Shown in pieces: positions 19,201 through 27,913 of a stretch of 64,000 bases of DNA. Source of the stretch: Mucilaginibacter corticis (GTDB lineage: Bacteria; Bacteroidota; Bacteroidia; Sphingobacteriales; Sphingobacteriaceae). Each line of letters opens with the position of its first letter. The first letter of the stretch is position 1. A model generated the notes under the pieces. That model was not told the DNA's origin, made no database searches, and saw nothing but the letters and a program-made list of their open reading frames with translations. The translations under genes were made by a program, and so were the position numbers. The stretch is taken from the NCBI RefSeq assembly GCF_007558865.1, contig NZ_VLPK01000001.1, positions 248,001 through 312,000 of the forward strand, given 5' to 3'.

Positions 19201-22200
19201 GGATAAACATTTGCAGGTGTTTGTATTTGCGCAGATCATTATAAAAGGTTTTAAACGCGGCCCTCGAATACCCATCTGTAAGATTGGTTACATTTACAGA
19301 TAATGATTGCTCATTAAGCTGTGTAGTGCTTTGCAGGTTATTATAATCGCGCTGACGCTCAATGCCCGGCGGCACCACGTAAGGGATCGGCACGCGCTTG
19401 CCATTCTCTTCAATATTCACCGTTTCTACATTGATAACCGAATTATCAAGCGGCGCGTTGGTAATAGCCGGATCAGCAATTACATTAAGCGGGTTGTTCT
19501 CGGTGTTGTAAGCGCGCCAGTCGCCTTTTACCAGTTGCATCGTAGCGAAGCGCAGTACTGCGGTATCGGCAAAGTTGGTCATGAACATCCGCATGTACCT
19601 GATGGCTTTAAAATCCTGGATACCGCCTACGGCAGATTGATAAGCCGTTATAGGTACCCTAAACTGGTACCAAGTTACAGACTGCGTTGTACCATCCGGC
19701 AGTTTTATAGCCGATGTAATTTTATCATTAACGAAGTTTTGGCCTACTACCAGATCCTGCGGGCGCATAGACACCTTGTATTGAAAATACTGATCATCCT
19801 GGCTCATGTTGTTATCATGGTCAATATCTTCGCCGTCGGGCAATGAGGTATTGGCCGATGTTTGCAAACCCAACAACGCCTGTGATTGCTCGGATGTTTT
19901 TGAATTACTTTCGTTACCGTTGTACTTACTATAGCGTTGCAATATTCCAGCCCGCGCGGCATCCTGCGCCGGGCCTAAATAGTACTGATAATCGTCAGAA
20001 GACGGGTCGCTGGCAAAAGCGTTACCGGCCTGTGAGTTTACGGTAGCCTTAACCTGCTGCACAACGGTCGAGAATTTTGTTTGCTCATCGGCATCGTTTA
20101 AACCATCCAACCCGACGTCCTGTAAAACACGCGATGCCGGGTTGCTGTCAAAAGCGTTTACAACAGGTTGTGTTTTCGGTACCCTTCCCCAGGCGGTTGT
20201 GTCAACAGTACTCAAATCGCCGTTAACCGGCAAACCGTTCTCTAAGCTTTTACGGCCATCTTTTAACACGTCTTCAGATATGCTACCCAGGTTAAAATAC
20301 AGGTCGCCACCTTTTGATGCGGGTTTATAGATGAACGGGTCAAGCACCCAAAACTCAATGTACTCTACGTTTTGTGCCTGGAAATCATTAGTTGAAATGG
20401 CGCGGTACATGCCCCCCCAACGCGAAGTTGGGTTTTGTAAAGATCCGTCAGGATTAATACCTGTTGTTGCATAGTTATACGGACCACGTACAGTTGGATA
20501 AAAGGCAAGATCAAGCGTTGATATACCCAGCGGCTGACCGGTAACCGACTGCTTGTATGGGAATACCTCCGTCTCCAGGATCTGCCGAGTATAGTGGTTG
20601 GATAGCTGGCTGCGTGTAACCCCTGTCGACGCGGTATTGGTATAAAATATCGGGTCGATATTGTAAAAGGCAAGGCGCGCACGGTTATAACCGTAGGCTA
20701 AATTATCAAACAGTTGGGCCTCGGGAAATAACTGCGGCGTGCCCGAAATTTGCCAGGCATTGGCGCTTTTAACATCAATTATAGATTGGCTGTTCTCAAA
20801 ATCGTCAAGGTATGATGTGCCGTTTTTTGAGCCGGCATAATTTAGCACACTCGGGCTGCCGGGCAATAACTGCGCAAACTCGCCGCTAAGGTTTACAGAC
20901 GATGGCGCTTTGGTATGGATAAACGGGATCTTATCTACCAAACGGGTAAGCAGGCGCGAGTCGGACGCGTAATTAGCATCAAAACCCCAAATGGTATTTG
21001 AGATAGACTCCTGCCCTATTGCTTCATTTTGCGATATGGGCTGCTCTGTAAGGTGCATAACCGTTGCACCCAGGGCCAGTTTGGGGCTCAGTTTATAATC
21101 AAACCTTGAGCCGTATAGCGATTTTTGCTGCACCCCAAAGATCTCGTTATTTTCCAGGTGGACGCTGATGGGCTGGCCCGACGAGAGTATGGAGGTGTTA
21201 ATTACATTTAACCGGCCGGCACTATAATCAATGGTATAATCTGTACCCTCAACCAGCTTTGTGGCCCCGGCTGATACCGTTACTGATCCCTGGGGAATAT
21301 TGACCGCGTTAAGTTGGTATGTGCCGCCACCGCCCTGCGCCGTGTACGTTCCTTTTATGGCGTAACGGTTTAGCGCCGGGAAATACTGCTGCGCCACGGT
21401 TTGGGTAGAGTCATATAACTGCTGGTAAACATACCGGCCAATCAGGTCCGTTTCGCCAGGGTTAAATTGTTTGGCCAGGTCAGACCCAAAGGGTTCAATC
21501 ACCGGGAACATGATCCGCCCATTTTGCGAATCGATGGTGATACCCTCTAAAAAGTCAAAGTACCCGTCAGACTGCTTTTGGTTCTGCTGATCTAAATTAT
21601 CCAGGCCGGTTAGTTTTAGCCAAAGCTTAGTTTTGGTGTTTTGTCCTTCGTCCATCACCGGTTTTTCAATGCCGGTTTTATCATCAAGGCGCGATATGCT
21701 CAGCTTAAAATTAGTCGAACTAACCTGCAGCGCGTTAAGCGAATAGATGTTTTTCATCATCAGCTTCCAAGTTGGCAGATTAGTTTTTAACAGCGTGTTC
21801 TTTAATAATTTAAGGTACAGCAATTTCGGCGTAGCCGGGTTAACCGGGACATCGCTCGAGAACTCACCTACCTGGTATTGTTTGCCGTTGTAGGTGTATT
21901 GGTAAGCTACGGCCAATACCTCGTCATTCTTTAAGGGATAATTTAGCGATATATAACCCAGCTGCGGGTGCAGCGTAAATTCTTTTGATGTCAGCTTACG
22001 GGCATAGGTTAACTTGGCATAGTTATCTGTAGCGCCATGTGCAGCAAAATAACTGATAAGCGAGTTTGACGGATCATTGGTCAGGCGCGCGTTTGCAGGT
22101 AAATTGGCCAATAAACTGTTCGACTGATCTACAAAGCCTGGCCCCTGGAAACCGGCAGGTAATCCCGAAAACCCGGCACCACCCTGAATCTGTGCGGTGT

Positions 22201-23308
22201 TATATGGCGCATTTTCACCCAGGTCAAGGAAACCTACCACGTCGCGCGAGTCGGTAGTAGCATTGGTACGGTTGGTTGTCCATACCTCAATTTTGGTGAT
22301 ATTGATATTTGAGCTGATGATGGGGATGTTAGCCAGCGCCTTGTTATAGTTATTGCGGAAAAACTGCGACAAGAAATAGTGCTTGTTAGCCTCGTAATCA
22401 GACGCCATTGCAGAGAAGTTGCCTTGTTGCCCCTGGCTGTTTATGGTGATGTCTTTTGACTGCGAACGCTGTTGCGAAAAGATGGACGTTACATCCAGTT
22501 TGCCAAATTTCAGCTTGGTTTTTAAGCCGAACAACGCCTGCGTACCGGTGATCAGCGAAGTATTTAACGGCATACTCACCGTACCGGCCTGGATCTCCTG
22601 GATGATCTCGTCAGGGTGGCCCACATAATCCAGCTTTACCTGGTTATCAAACTGAAACTGGGCATCGGTATTATAGTTGGTGGCTATCTTTAATTTATCG
22701 CCGATGTTGCCTGTTAAATTTAGCTGGATGTGCTGGTCGAAATTAAAATTGTATTGCTTACGCTGTTTGGTATTAAACAGCGGGTTTTGGTTGCTGTTGA
22801 TCTGCCCGCTCAATATCGCGTCGGCCGACCCTTGCGGCCGGATATCAATGATCGAGCTGCCGAATATCCGCTCGAACGTTTGGTTATGCACATTTATCTG
22901 CGGGATAAAGCCCGGCTGTTGCTGCTGGTAAGAATAATTATCAGCCAGCTTTTGAAAATAATCGCGCTTTTCCTGGGCCTGTTTTAAATAAAGGTATTGG
23001 TCAAAAGTAAGATATACCGGTGGGCGGTAAAGCAGGTTGCCTATACGCTCATACAATATGTATTGATTGGTTAGCGCATCGTACTCAACCGTGCGGGTAA
23101 CACCAAATGGTACCGGGTCAAAAATACCCTCTCGGTTTAAGCCGTTGTTTGTTATGTTGCGCTTAAACGGGGCCTTAACAGTTACAGAATCTTTTTTTGG
23201 GGTAGTCGCGGGCGCCTGCTGAGCAAAAGCATGCCCTAATCCGCAAAATGCAGCTAAAAAAAATACACCAATAAAAAATTTATAAGTAAAATTTCCTGTC
23301 ACATACAA
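16238..23308 (-). CDS. sprA: Type IX secretion translocon SprA (cell-surface protein)
   Basis: 2356 aa, the size expected for SprA/Sov, the giant 36-strand outer-membrane barrel through which type IX substrates leave the cell. A signal peptide (about residues 8-29, ending AFAQQ) precedes the typical opening with VTRTVEYDALTNQYILYERIG and then long beta-strand-rich sequence to an aromatic C-terminus (NFGVNLKLILQ). There is no nearby ATG: the frame opens with TTG at 23308 or GTG at 23302. It lies 19 bp downstream of ruvA, co-directional. Other T9SS core genes are not in the window, so type IX secretion is inferred from sprA alone. Confidence 0.96.
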   Translation of the reverse strand: MYVTGNFTYKFFIGVFFLAAFCGLGHAFAQQAPATTPKKDSVTVKAPFKRNITNNGLNREGIFDPVPFGVTRTVEYDALTNQYILYERIGNLLYRPPVYLTFDQYLYLKQAQEKRDYFQKLADNYSYQQQQPGFIPQINVHNQTFERIFGSSIIDIRPQGSADAILSGQINSNQNPLFNTKQRKQYNFNFDQHIQLNLTGNIGDKLKIATNYNTDAQFQFDNQVKLDYVGHPDEIIQEIQAGTVSMPLNTSLITGTQALFGLKTKLKFGKLDVTSIFSQQRSQSKDITINSQGQQGNFSAMASDYEANKHYFLSQFFRNNYNKALANIPIISSNINITKIEVWTTNRTNATTDSRDVVGFLDLGENAPYNTAQIQGGAGFSGLPAGFQGPGFVDQSNSLLANLPANARLTNDPSNSLISYFAAHGATDNYAKLTYARKLTSKEFTLHPQLGYISLNYPLKNDEVLAVAYQYTYNGKQYQVGEFSSDVPVNPATPKLLYLKLLKNTLLKTNLPTWKLMMKNIYSLNALQVSSTNFKLSISRLDDKTGIEKPVMDEGQNTKTKLWLKLTGLDNLDQQNQKQSDGYFDFLEGITIDSQNGRIMFPVIEPFGSDLAKQFNPGETDLIGRYVYQQLYDSTQTVAQQYFPALNRYAIKGTYTAQGGGGTYQLNAVNIPQGSVTVSAGATKLVEGTDYTIDYSAGRLNVINTSILSSGQPISVHLENNEIFGVQQKSLYGSRFDYKLSPKLALGATVMHLTEQPISQNEAIGQESISNTIWGFDANYASDSRLLTRLVDKIPFIHTKAPSSVNLSGEFAQLLPGSPSVLNYAGSKNGTSYLDDFENSQSIIDVKSANAWQISGTPQLFPEAQLFDNLAYGYNRARLAFYNIDPIFYTNTASTGVTRSQLSNHYTRQILETEVFPYKQSVTGQPLGISTLDLAFYPTVRGPYNYATTGINPDGSLQNPTSRWGGMYRAISTNDFQAQNVEYIEFWVLDPFIYKPASKGGDLYFNLGSISEDVLKDGRKSLENGLPVNGDLSTVDTTAWGRVPKTQPVVNAFDSNPASRVLQDVGLDGLNDADEQTKFSTVVQQVKATVNSQAGNAFASDPSSDDYQYYLGPAQDAARAGILQRYSKYNGNESNSKTSEQSQALLGLQTSANTSLPDGEDIDHDNNMSQDDQYFQYKVSMRPQDLVVGQNFVNDKITSAIKLPDGTTQSVTWYQFRVPITAYQSAVGGIQDFKAIRYMRMFMTNFADTAVLRFATMQLVKGDWRAYNTENNPLNVIADPAITNAPLDNSVINVETVNIEENGKRVPIPYVVPPGIERQRDYNNLQSTTQLNEQSLSVNVTNLTDGYSRAAFKTFYNDLRKYKHLQMFIHAEADQTSLKDNDVSAFIRLGADYQDNYYEYEIPLVVTQPGTTNANSIWPDANQLDIDLSILTDAKLARNRAKFNGLPWPMNKPFVYANGRNKITIMGVPDLSRLRTVMLGVRNPYRANSPSGVDDGLSKSATVWFDELRLTDFDNKGGWAAVGRADFKLADFANVTVSGNKSTAGFGTLDSKMEDRQLSDNQGYDISANMDLGRFFPTKAGIKIPAYVNVSNQVNMPQYDPAQPDILLKQTLNSATSTKERDSIKNAAEDYTVRKSVNFTNVHKERSTATTAVHVYDVENFNATYAYTEYTHHDFTTENDLEKTYHVALAYNYANQPKYVSPFAKIIKKNTLALIRDINFSLAPTRLNFSINFDRFYSENSLRNNDPDNPVLVPTTFNKNFNITRVYGIGWNLTKSLTMDIDATNLSVVDEPYGRLDGLKIDTLWQNIRKLGRTTNYNHTFNINYIVPLNKIPYMDWTALVAHYSTNFTWQAAPEFAIGDPQFNVGNSIQNARKIQLDPALNFVTLYNKIPYFKNGTNPKNDLFTRLLVGFITSVKNINASYTRSDGTFLPGYLPHSNLFGEDLSYDAPGIGFLLGSQADIRNRAIANNWISTDTLQNQLYVQSVSEDLHLKASVEPISDLRIQLSAFKTQDHTYQTNFKYLSTTNSFENLAPVTTGDYSVSYLSLATAFSKEKGVNNTSAPFQKFLDNRTEISKRLGLSNPNSTALLPSGYADGYGPNSQNVLVPAFLAAYTGKDASNASLTQFPSIPIPNWQITYSGLGRMPFFQEFFDSFDIRHGYQSAYTVTGYNTLLQYQETGGASSARDVNNDFLPRYQFSQITILEQFVPLLGIDVRFKNNVTANFEYRQSRALSLSLLNSQLTQQNENVITFGFGYKTKNFRFPFGMFDNLILKNDLNFKLDFALRDNKTLIYQADVTAAQISSGAQNITYRPSIDYTISDRFILNLFYDSNLTKPFTSQAFNTSFTNFGVNLKLILQ

Positions 23309-23327
23309 CTGCTAAATGCCCACGTAA

Positions 23328-23912
23328 TTATAAACTTTTTAAAGCGAATTTAATAAGCTGTTCAACAGTTACAGTTCCGCCGTTTTTATTTAATTCCTGA
23401 TCCAATACCTTTTCTGCGGCATTACGGGCAAAGCCCAGCATTACCAACGCGGCAAGTGCCTCATCCTTAACAGAGGCTGCAACCGGCGCCGTATTTAATG
23501 TTTCAGAACCCTCTTTACGCAACTTATCCTGCAACTCCAATATTACCCGCTGCGCTGATTTTGGCCCTATCCCCTTAATACGCTGTATTAACGAAACATT
23601 GCCATTAATAATTGCGGTCTGTATCTCTAAAGGTGTTATGGATGACAGCATCATTCTACCTGTGTTTGGCCCTATGCCTGATATCGAGATCAGGTGTAAA
23701 AACAACCTGCGCTCGCCTTCGTCAGCAAAGCCATACAGGGTATGCGCGTCTTCTTTTACGTGCAGCCAGGTAAAAAGTTTACAACGCTCGGCATCGCCCA
23801 GTAATGAATAGGTGTTAAGGGATATATTGATGTGATAGCCCACCCCATTTGCATCGATCACCACATAAGCCGGGCTTTTAAAAACTAATTTACCATCAAT
23901 ATAAGCGTACAT
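23328..23912 (-). CDS. ruvA: Holliday junction DNA helicase subunit RuvA
   Basis: 194 aa, normal length. RuvA binds four-way junctions and loads the RuvB motor for branch migration. An N-terminal OB fold (MYAYIDGKLVFKSP, GVGYHINIS) is followed by the helix-hairpin-helix pair (SISGIGPNTGRMML and IKGIGPKSAQRVILELQDKL). The C-terminal three-helix RuvB-contact domain is at about 148-194 (EALAALVMLGF). It precedes sprA by 19 bp in the same direction, an order seen in other Bacteroidota. Confidence 0.97.
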   Translation of the reverse strand: MYAYIDGKLVFKSPAYVVIDANGVGYHINISLNTYSLLGDAERCKLFTWLHVKEDAHTLYGFADEGERRLFLHLISISGIGPNTGRMMLSSITPLEIQTAIINGNVSLIQRIKGIGPKSAQRVILELQDKLRKEGSETLNTAPVAASVKDEALAALVMLGFARNAAEKVLDQELNKNGGTVTVEQLIKFALKSL

Positions 23913-24015
23913 ATTTTATTTAGGTTAAAGGTAAAAGGCCAAAGCTAAAAGCTTAAACCGGAATATTAAAAAACTGATCACAAATCTGTTCAAATGTTAT
24001 CTAAAGGCTATGATC

Positions 24016-24120
24016 TTGTTTCATTCTGTTTCACCATTTTTTATTAATCTGTTTATTTTCAATTAATTAACCAAAAATCTTGTTTCACTTGTTTCATCTG
24101 TTTCACACTCGCGTGAAACA
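24016..24120. repeat. TGTTTCA heptamer cluster with hairpin
   Basis: TGTTTCA occurs at 24017, 24027, 24081, 24090 and 24099, and its reverse complement TGAAACA at 24114. The last two form a perfect 8-bp stem (TGTTTCAC / GTGAAACA) with a 6-nt loop at 24099-24120. The 245-bp ruvA-maeB gap holds no gene. Role unknown; the hairpin lacks a T tract on either strand. Confidence 0.6.
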
Positions 24121-24130
24121 AAACAGTTAA

Positions 24131-24160
24131 AATCTCTAATTAACTAATCACTAATCTCTA
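24131..24160. repeat. TTAG-type repeat overlapping maeB stop codon
   Basis: A 24-nt stretch starting at 24131 (AATCTCTAATTAACTAATCA...) matches 39102-39125 with one mismatch. The repeat runs into the maeB stop codon (24158-24160). Confidence 0.7.
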
Positions 24161-26431
24161 CTTATCCGCTTTCGCCTGCGCGTCTACCACAGCAATGGTA
24201 ACCATGTTTACAATTTCGCGAACAGAGCTGTCTAACTGTAATACGTGTACCGGCTTTTTCAGACCCAGCAATATCGGGCCTACGGCCTCGGCGCTTCCTA
24301 TTTCCTGCAAAAGTTTATAGGCAATATTACCCGACTCCAAATTAGGGAAAATCAACGTATTTGCTGCCCTGCCCTTTAATGTCGAGAAAGGAAAATTGTC
24401 TGCCAGTAAAGACGCGTTTAACGCAAAGTTGGCCTGCATATCACCGTCCACTATCATATCAGGATATTTGTCATGCAATAGCTGCACAGCCTCCCTGGTT
24501 TTTTCAGGTATCGGCCCCTCGTTCGATCCAAAGTTGGAGTAAGATAAAATAGCCACCCGCGGATTGATGTTGAATTGCTTAACAGACCGCTCTATCAATA
24601 CCGTAATATCCACCAGTTCCTCAACCGTAGGGTTTACATTTACCGTGGTATCGCCAAAAAACACAGGGCCTTTTTGTGTGATCATCATATACATACCAGC
24701 CACCCGGCGCACGCCTTTTTCTGTACCGATGATCTGCAGTGCAGGCTTAACGGTAGTAGCGTAATTTTTGCTCAGGCCGGATATCAGCGCATCGGCTTCG
24801 CCAAATTGCACCATGCAGGCACCGTAATAGTTATGATCGGTCATCACCTGGCGGGCTTCAAACAAAGTGATACCCCGGCGCTGGCGCTTTTTAAAATAAT
24901 ACTGTGCATACTCTTCAGACCGCTTGGTACCCAAATGCGGGTCGATGATCTCTACATCACCAATCTCCAGTTCAGTTTCTTTAATGATCTGTTTGATCTT
25001 CTGTTTATCACCCAGCAATATGGGGGTAGCAATGCCCTCGTCTTTTACTATCTGGGCGGCACGTAGTATCTTGTAGTTATCCGCATCGGCAAATACAACG
25101 CGTTTAGGGTTGCTCTTAGCTATATTAGTGATGTTACGCAGCAGCTTATCATCATCCCCTACTTTTGATCTTAACTCTTCGGTGTAAGCATCCCAATCGG
25201 TAATTACTTTACGCGCCACACCCGATGCGATAGCCGCCTTTGCCACTGCCGACGAAACCTCGGTTATTAACCGCTGATCCATTGGTTTGGGGATGATATA
25301 CTCGCGGCCAAATTTCAGGTTCTTGGCGTTGTAGGCCAGATTCACTGCTTCGGGAACAGGCTTTTTGGCTATACCGGCGATAGCATATACCGCGGCCAGT
25401 TTCATTTCTTCATTAATGGCACTCGCCCGTACGTCCAATGCACCCCTGAAAATATAAGGGAAACCCAGTACATTATTTACCTGGTTAGGGAAATCAGAAC
25501 GGCCGGTTGCAATGATAATATCCTTACGCGAGGTTATTGCCAGATCATAAGCTATCTCCGGCTCAGGATTAGCCATGGCAAACACAATAGGATTTTTAGC
25601 CATGGCACGCAGCATATCAGGTGTTACCACATTGCCTGCCGATAAACCAATGAACACATCGGCATCCTTCATAGCATCGGCAAGCGTATCAATACCTTTG
25701 CGCTCGGTAGCAAATTGCAGGCGCATTTCGTCAAGGTCGGTGCGGTTTGGTGTGATCAGCCCGTTAATGTCAAACATGACCAGGTTCTCTTTTTTTACAC
25801 CTAACGACAAATATATTTTTGAGCAGGACACCGCGGCAGCGCCGGCCCCGTTAATTACCATTTTTATTTTATCCAGCTTTTTACCCTGTATCTCGCAGGC
25901 ATTCAGCAACGCCGCGCCCGATATGATGGCCGTACCGTGCTGATCATCATGCATCACCGGGATCTTCATTTCGGCTTTAAGCCTGCGTTCTATCTCGAAG
26001 CAGGTTGGTGCCGATATATCCTCTAAATTTATTCCACCAAAGGTCGGCTCGAGTGCCTTTACTATGGTTACAAATTCATCAACAGATTTGGCGTTTAATT
26101 CCAGGTCGAACACGTCAATATCCGCATAGATCTTAAACAGCAGGCCCTTGCCTTCCATTACCGGCTTACTGGCCTCCGGGCCTATGTTGCCCAAGCCCAA
26201 AACAGCCGTACCGTTACTGATCACAGCAACCAGGTTACCTTTGGCTGTGTATTTGTAAACATCGTCAACGTTTTCGGCAATGCGCAAACATGGCTCGGCA
26301 ACACCCGGTGAGTAAGCCATTGTCAGATCGCGCTGCGAGTTGGTTGGCTTGGTAGGGATTACCTGTATTTTACCGGGACGCCCTTTAGAATGGTAGTTTA
26401 GCGCGTCCTGTTTACGATTAGATTTATCCAC
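24158..26431 (-). CDS. maeB: NADP-dependent malic enzyme, MaeB type
   Basis: About 757 aa, the two-domain form. It oxidatively decarboxylates malate to pyruvate with NADPH formation. The malic-enzyme part (to about residue 425) shows [19 protein letters not shown], the nucleotide-binding [13 protein letters not shown], and [10 protein letters not shown]. The C-terminal part (about 430-757) is a phosphotransacetylase-like domain, normally regulatory in MaeB. The open frame extends to a TTG at 26452, but that codon overlaps a perfect TAACTTTG -7 element (26450-26457). The GTG at 26431, just before [16 protein letters not shown], is therefore preferred. Stand-alone gene with a repeat at its 3' end. 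Confidence 0.95.
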   Translation of the reverse strand: MDKSNRKQDALNYHSKGRPGKIQVIPTKPTNSQRDLTMAYSPGVAEPCLRIAENVDDVYKYTAKGNLVAVISNGTAVLGLGNIGPEASKPVMEGKGLLFKIYADIDVFDLELNAKSVDEFVTIVKALEPTFGGINLEDISAPTCFEIERRLKAEMKIPVMHDDQHGTAIISGAALLNACEIQGKKLDKIKMVINGAGAAAVSCSKIYLSLGVKKENLVMFDINGLITPNRTDLDEMRLQFATERKGIDTLADAMKDADVFIGLSAGNVVTPDMLRAMAKNPIVFAMANPEPEIAYDLAITSRKDIIIATGRSDFPNQVNNVLGFPYIFRGALDVRASAINEEMKLAAVYAIAGIAKKPVPEAVNLAYNAKNLKFGREYIIPKPMDQRLITEVSSAVAKAAIASGVARKVITDWDAYTEELRSKVGDDDKLLRNITNIAKSNPKRVVFADADNYKILRAAQIVKDEGIATPILLGDKQKIKQIIKETELEIGDVEIIDPHLGTKRSEEYAQYYFKKRQRRGITLFEARQVMTDHNYYGACMVQFGEADALISGLSKNYATTVKPALQIIGTEKGVRRVAGMYMMITQKGPVFFGDTTVNVNPTVEELVDITVLIERSVKQFNINPRVAILSYSNFGSNEGPIPEKTREAVQLLHDKYPDMIVDGDMQANFALNASLLADNFPFSTLKGRAANTLIFPNLESGNIAYKLLQEIGSAEAVGPILLGLKKPVHVLQLDSSVREIVNMVTIAVVDAQAKADK

Positions 26432-26449
26432 GGTCTCAAATTCAAGGAT

Positions 26450-26457
26450 CAAAGTTA
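26450..26457 (-). promoter_or_regulatory. Candidate -7 promoter element of maeB
   Basis: Minus-strand TAACTTTG matches TAnnTTTG exactly and lies 18 bp upstream of the preferred GTG start. It overlaps the TTG that would otherwise be called as start. No clear -33 element. Confidence 0.5.
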
Positions 26458-26529
26458 ACGCTTTTTATATGGGATAAAGTCGCTTAAAATGTTAAAAAAT
26501 GATACAATAGAACCAATTTATACATCAAC

Positions 26530-26563
26530 AAAAAACCGGTGACGGACATACTCCTCACCGGTT
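26530..26563 (-). terminator. Rho-independent terminator of the lytic transglycosylase gene
   Basis: AACCGGTGA and TCACCGGTT form a perfect 9-bp stem with a 12-nt loop, followed on the minus strand by a run of T, 23 bp after the stop codon. It closes the long minus-strand run that starts near 35.5 kb. Confidence 0.85.
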
Positions 26564-26585
26564 CAATTCATATCTTTTCTATTAG

Positions 26586-27845
26586 CTAAAGCTTGGTGAT
26601 CTTGGCCACAGGGTTCAATATCACTTTTTGACCGGCCGGTAACTGTCCTTCCGGAATATTATTCCAAGCCCTTACATCGCGCACGTTCAACCCGTGGTGG
26701 GCAGCAACCTGCTCTAACGTTTCGCCTGCTTTAATTATGTAATATTCCGGGTTAGCCGGTGCAGCGGTAGCCGCAGGTGCAGCAGCCCTTGTCGCCGCAA
26801 CGTAAGTCGCAGGTGTGTAAGCAGGCACAGGGGCCGGTACCGGGATGGAGGCGGCAGCAACCGTAGGCAACGGTAGCAACAGTACCGGATCATTGATACC
26901 GTTTAACACATTGTACAAAGCCGAGTAGTTTCTATGATTAGCCCGTGGGATAATTAAACGGCGCGGCGCACCTACAGCACCATTAATGATCAGTCTTTTA
27001 TATGCCGGGTTCAACATGGTCAGATCGTTCAGGTTGGTATTAAGCGCCCTGGCTACATTACCCAGTTCAACCATACGGTCAACCATCAGTGTATCTGTAG
27101 TGGGGTGAAAATTCAGAATATCAGGAATAATGCTATGCTTCTTACCATAGTTCATCACATATGACATGGCGATATAAGCAGGCACATAGTTTCTTGTTTC
27201 GGGCGGTAAATACTGGCGGATGGACCAAAAATCCATTGCCCCGGCTTTTTCAATGGCACGTTCTACACTGCTTTTCCCGCAATTGTATGAAGCTATGGCC
27301 AACAGCCAATCGCCAAACTCCTGGTAAGCATCCTTTAAGTAAGCGGCGGCGGCATAACTGGCTTGTATCGGGTCGCGCCGCTCATCAATATAACTATCCA
27401 TGTTCAAGCCATAGATCTTGGCCGTGGTAGTCATGAACTGCCATGGGCCTGTAGCGCCAACCCTTGATACCGCGTTAGGATCAAGCTTTGATTCAACAAT
27501 AGATAAGTATTTTATCTCGGTCGGGATACCTGCGTCATGAAAGATCTTTTCATAAATGGGGAAGTAATATTTGGCAAGGCCAAGTACATGGCTCATTTCT
27601 TCCTTGTGGCGGGTGTACAGGTCAATATAAGTTTGTACATATTCGTTATAATCCAGCGGCACTTCCTGCTGGATAGAATCCAAACGAAGTTTAAATATGG
27701 AACCCGAAAAGGCCAGTGAGTTATTTACAGCGGTGTCACCTGTATTTTTTGGCAGGTTGTTACCGGTACCGGCGGCCGCTATCGAATTAGCTTTTACAAT
27801 TTGCAGTGATAAGAGGAAAGTGGTAAAAATTACAATTCTCTTCAT
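26586..27845 (-). CDS. MltD-like lytic transglycosylase with LysM domain
   Basis: 419 aa. Signal peptide (residues 1-20, KANS). The SLT domain at about 95-260 has the catalytic Glu118 in IVESKLDPNAVSRVGATGPWQ, the downstream AAAYLKDAYQEFGDWLLAIASYN block and the YVPAYIAM motif. A Pro/Ala-rich linker leads to one clear LysM domain at about 370-412 (YIIKAGETLEQVAAHHG). The enzyme cleaves the glycan strand of peptidoglycan with 1,6-anhydro product formation, anchored to the wall by LysM. Last gene of the minus-strand series behind gatA (68-bp gap). Confidence 0.92.
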   Translation of the reverse strand: MKRIVIFTTFLLSLQIVKANSIAAAGTGNNLPKNTGDTAVNNSLAFSGSIFKLRLDSIQQEVPLDYNEYVQTYIDLYTRHKEEMSHVLGLAKYYFPIYEKIFHDAGIPTEIKYLSIVESKLDPNAVSRVGATGPWQFMTTTAKIYGLNMDSYIDERRDPIQASYAAAAYLKDAYQEFGDWLLAIASYNCGKSSVERAIEKAGAMDFWSIRQYLPPETRNYVPAYIAMSYVMNYGKKHSIIPDILNFHPTTDTLMVDRMVELGNVARALNTNLNDLTMLNPAYKRLIINGAVGAPRRLIIPRANHRNYSALYNVLNGINDPVLLLPLPTVAAASIPVPAPVPAYTPATYVAATRAAAPAATAAPANPEYYIIKAGETLEQVAAHHGLNVRDVRAWNNIPEGQLPAGQKVILNPVAKITKL

Positions 27846-27913
27846 TCTTTTATTTAAGGGGTACTGCGTATACGCTGTATTATGCGCAAAAGTTTTACTA
27901 ATCTATTAAATTA

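Noticed and set aside
24016..24120. Repeated TGTTTCA units as a possible CRISPR remnant
   Set aside because: Units are 7 bp with 2-3-bp spacers, no uniform spacer length and no cas genes nearby.
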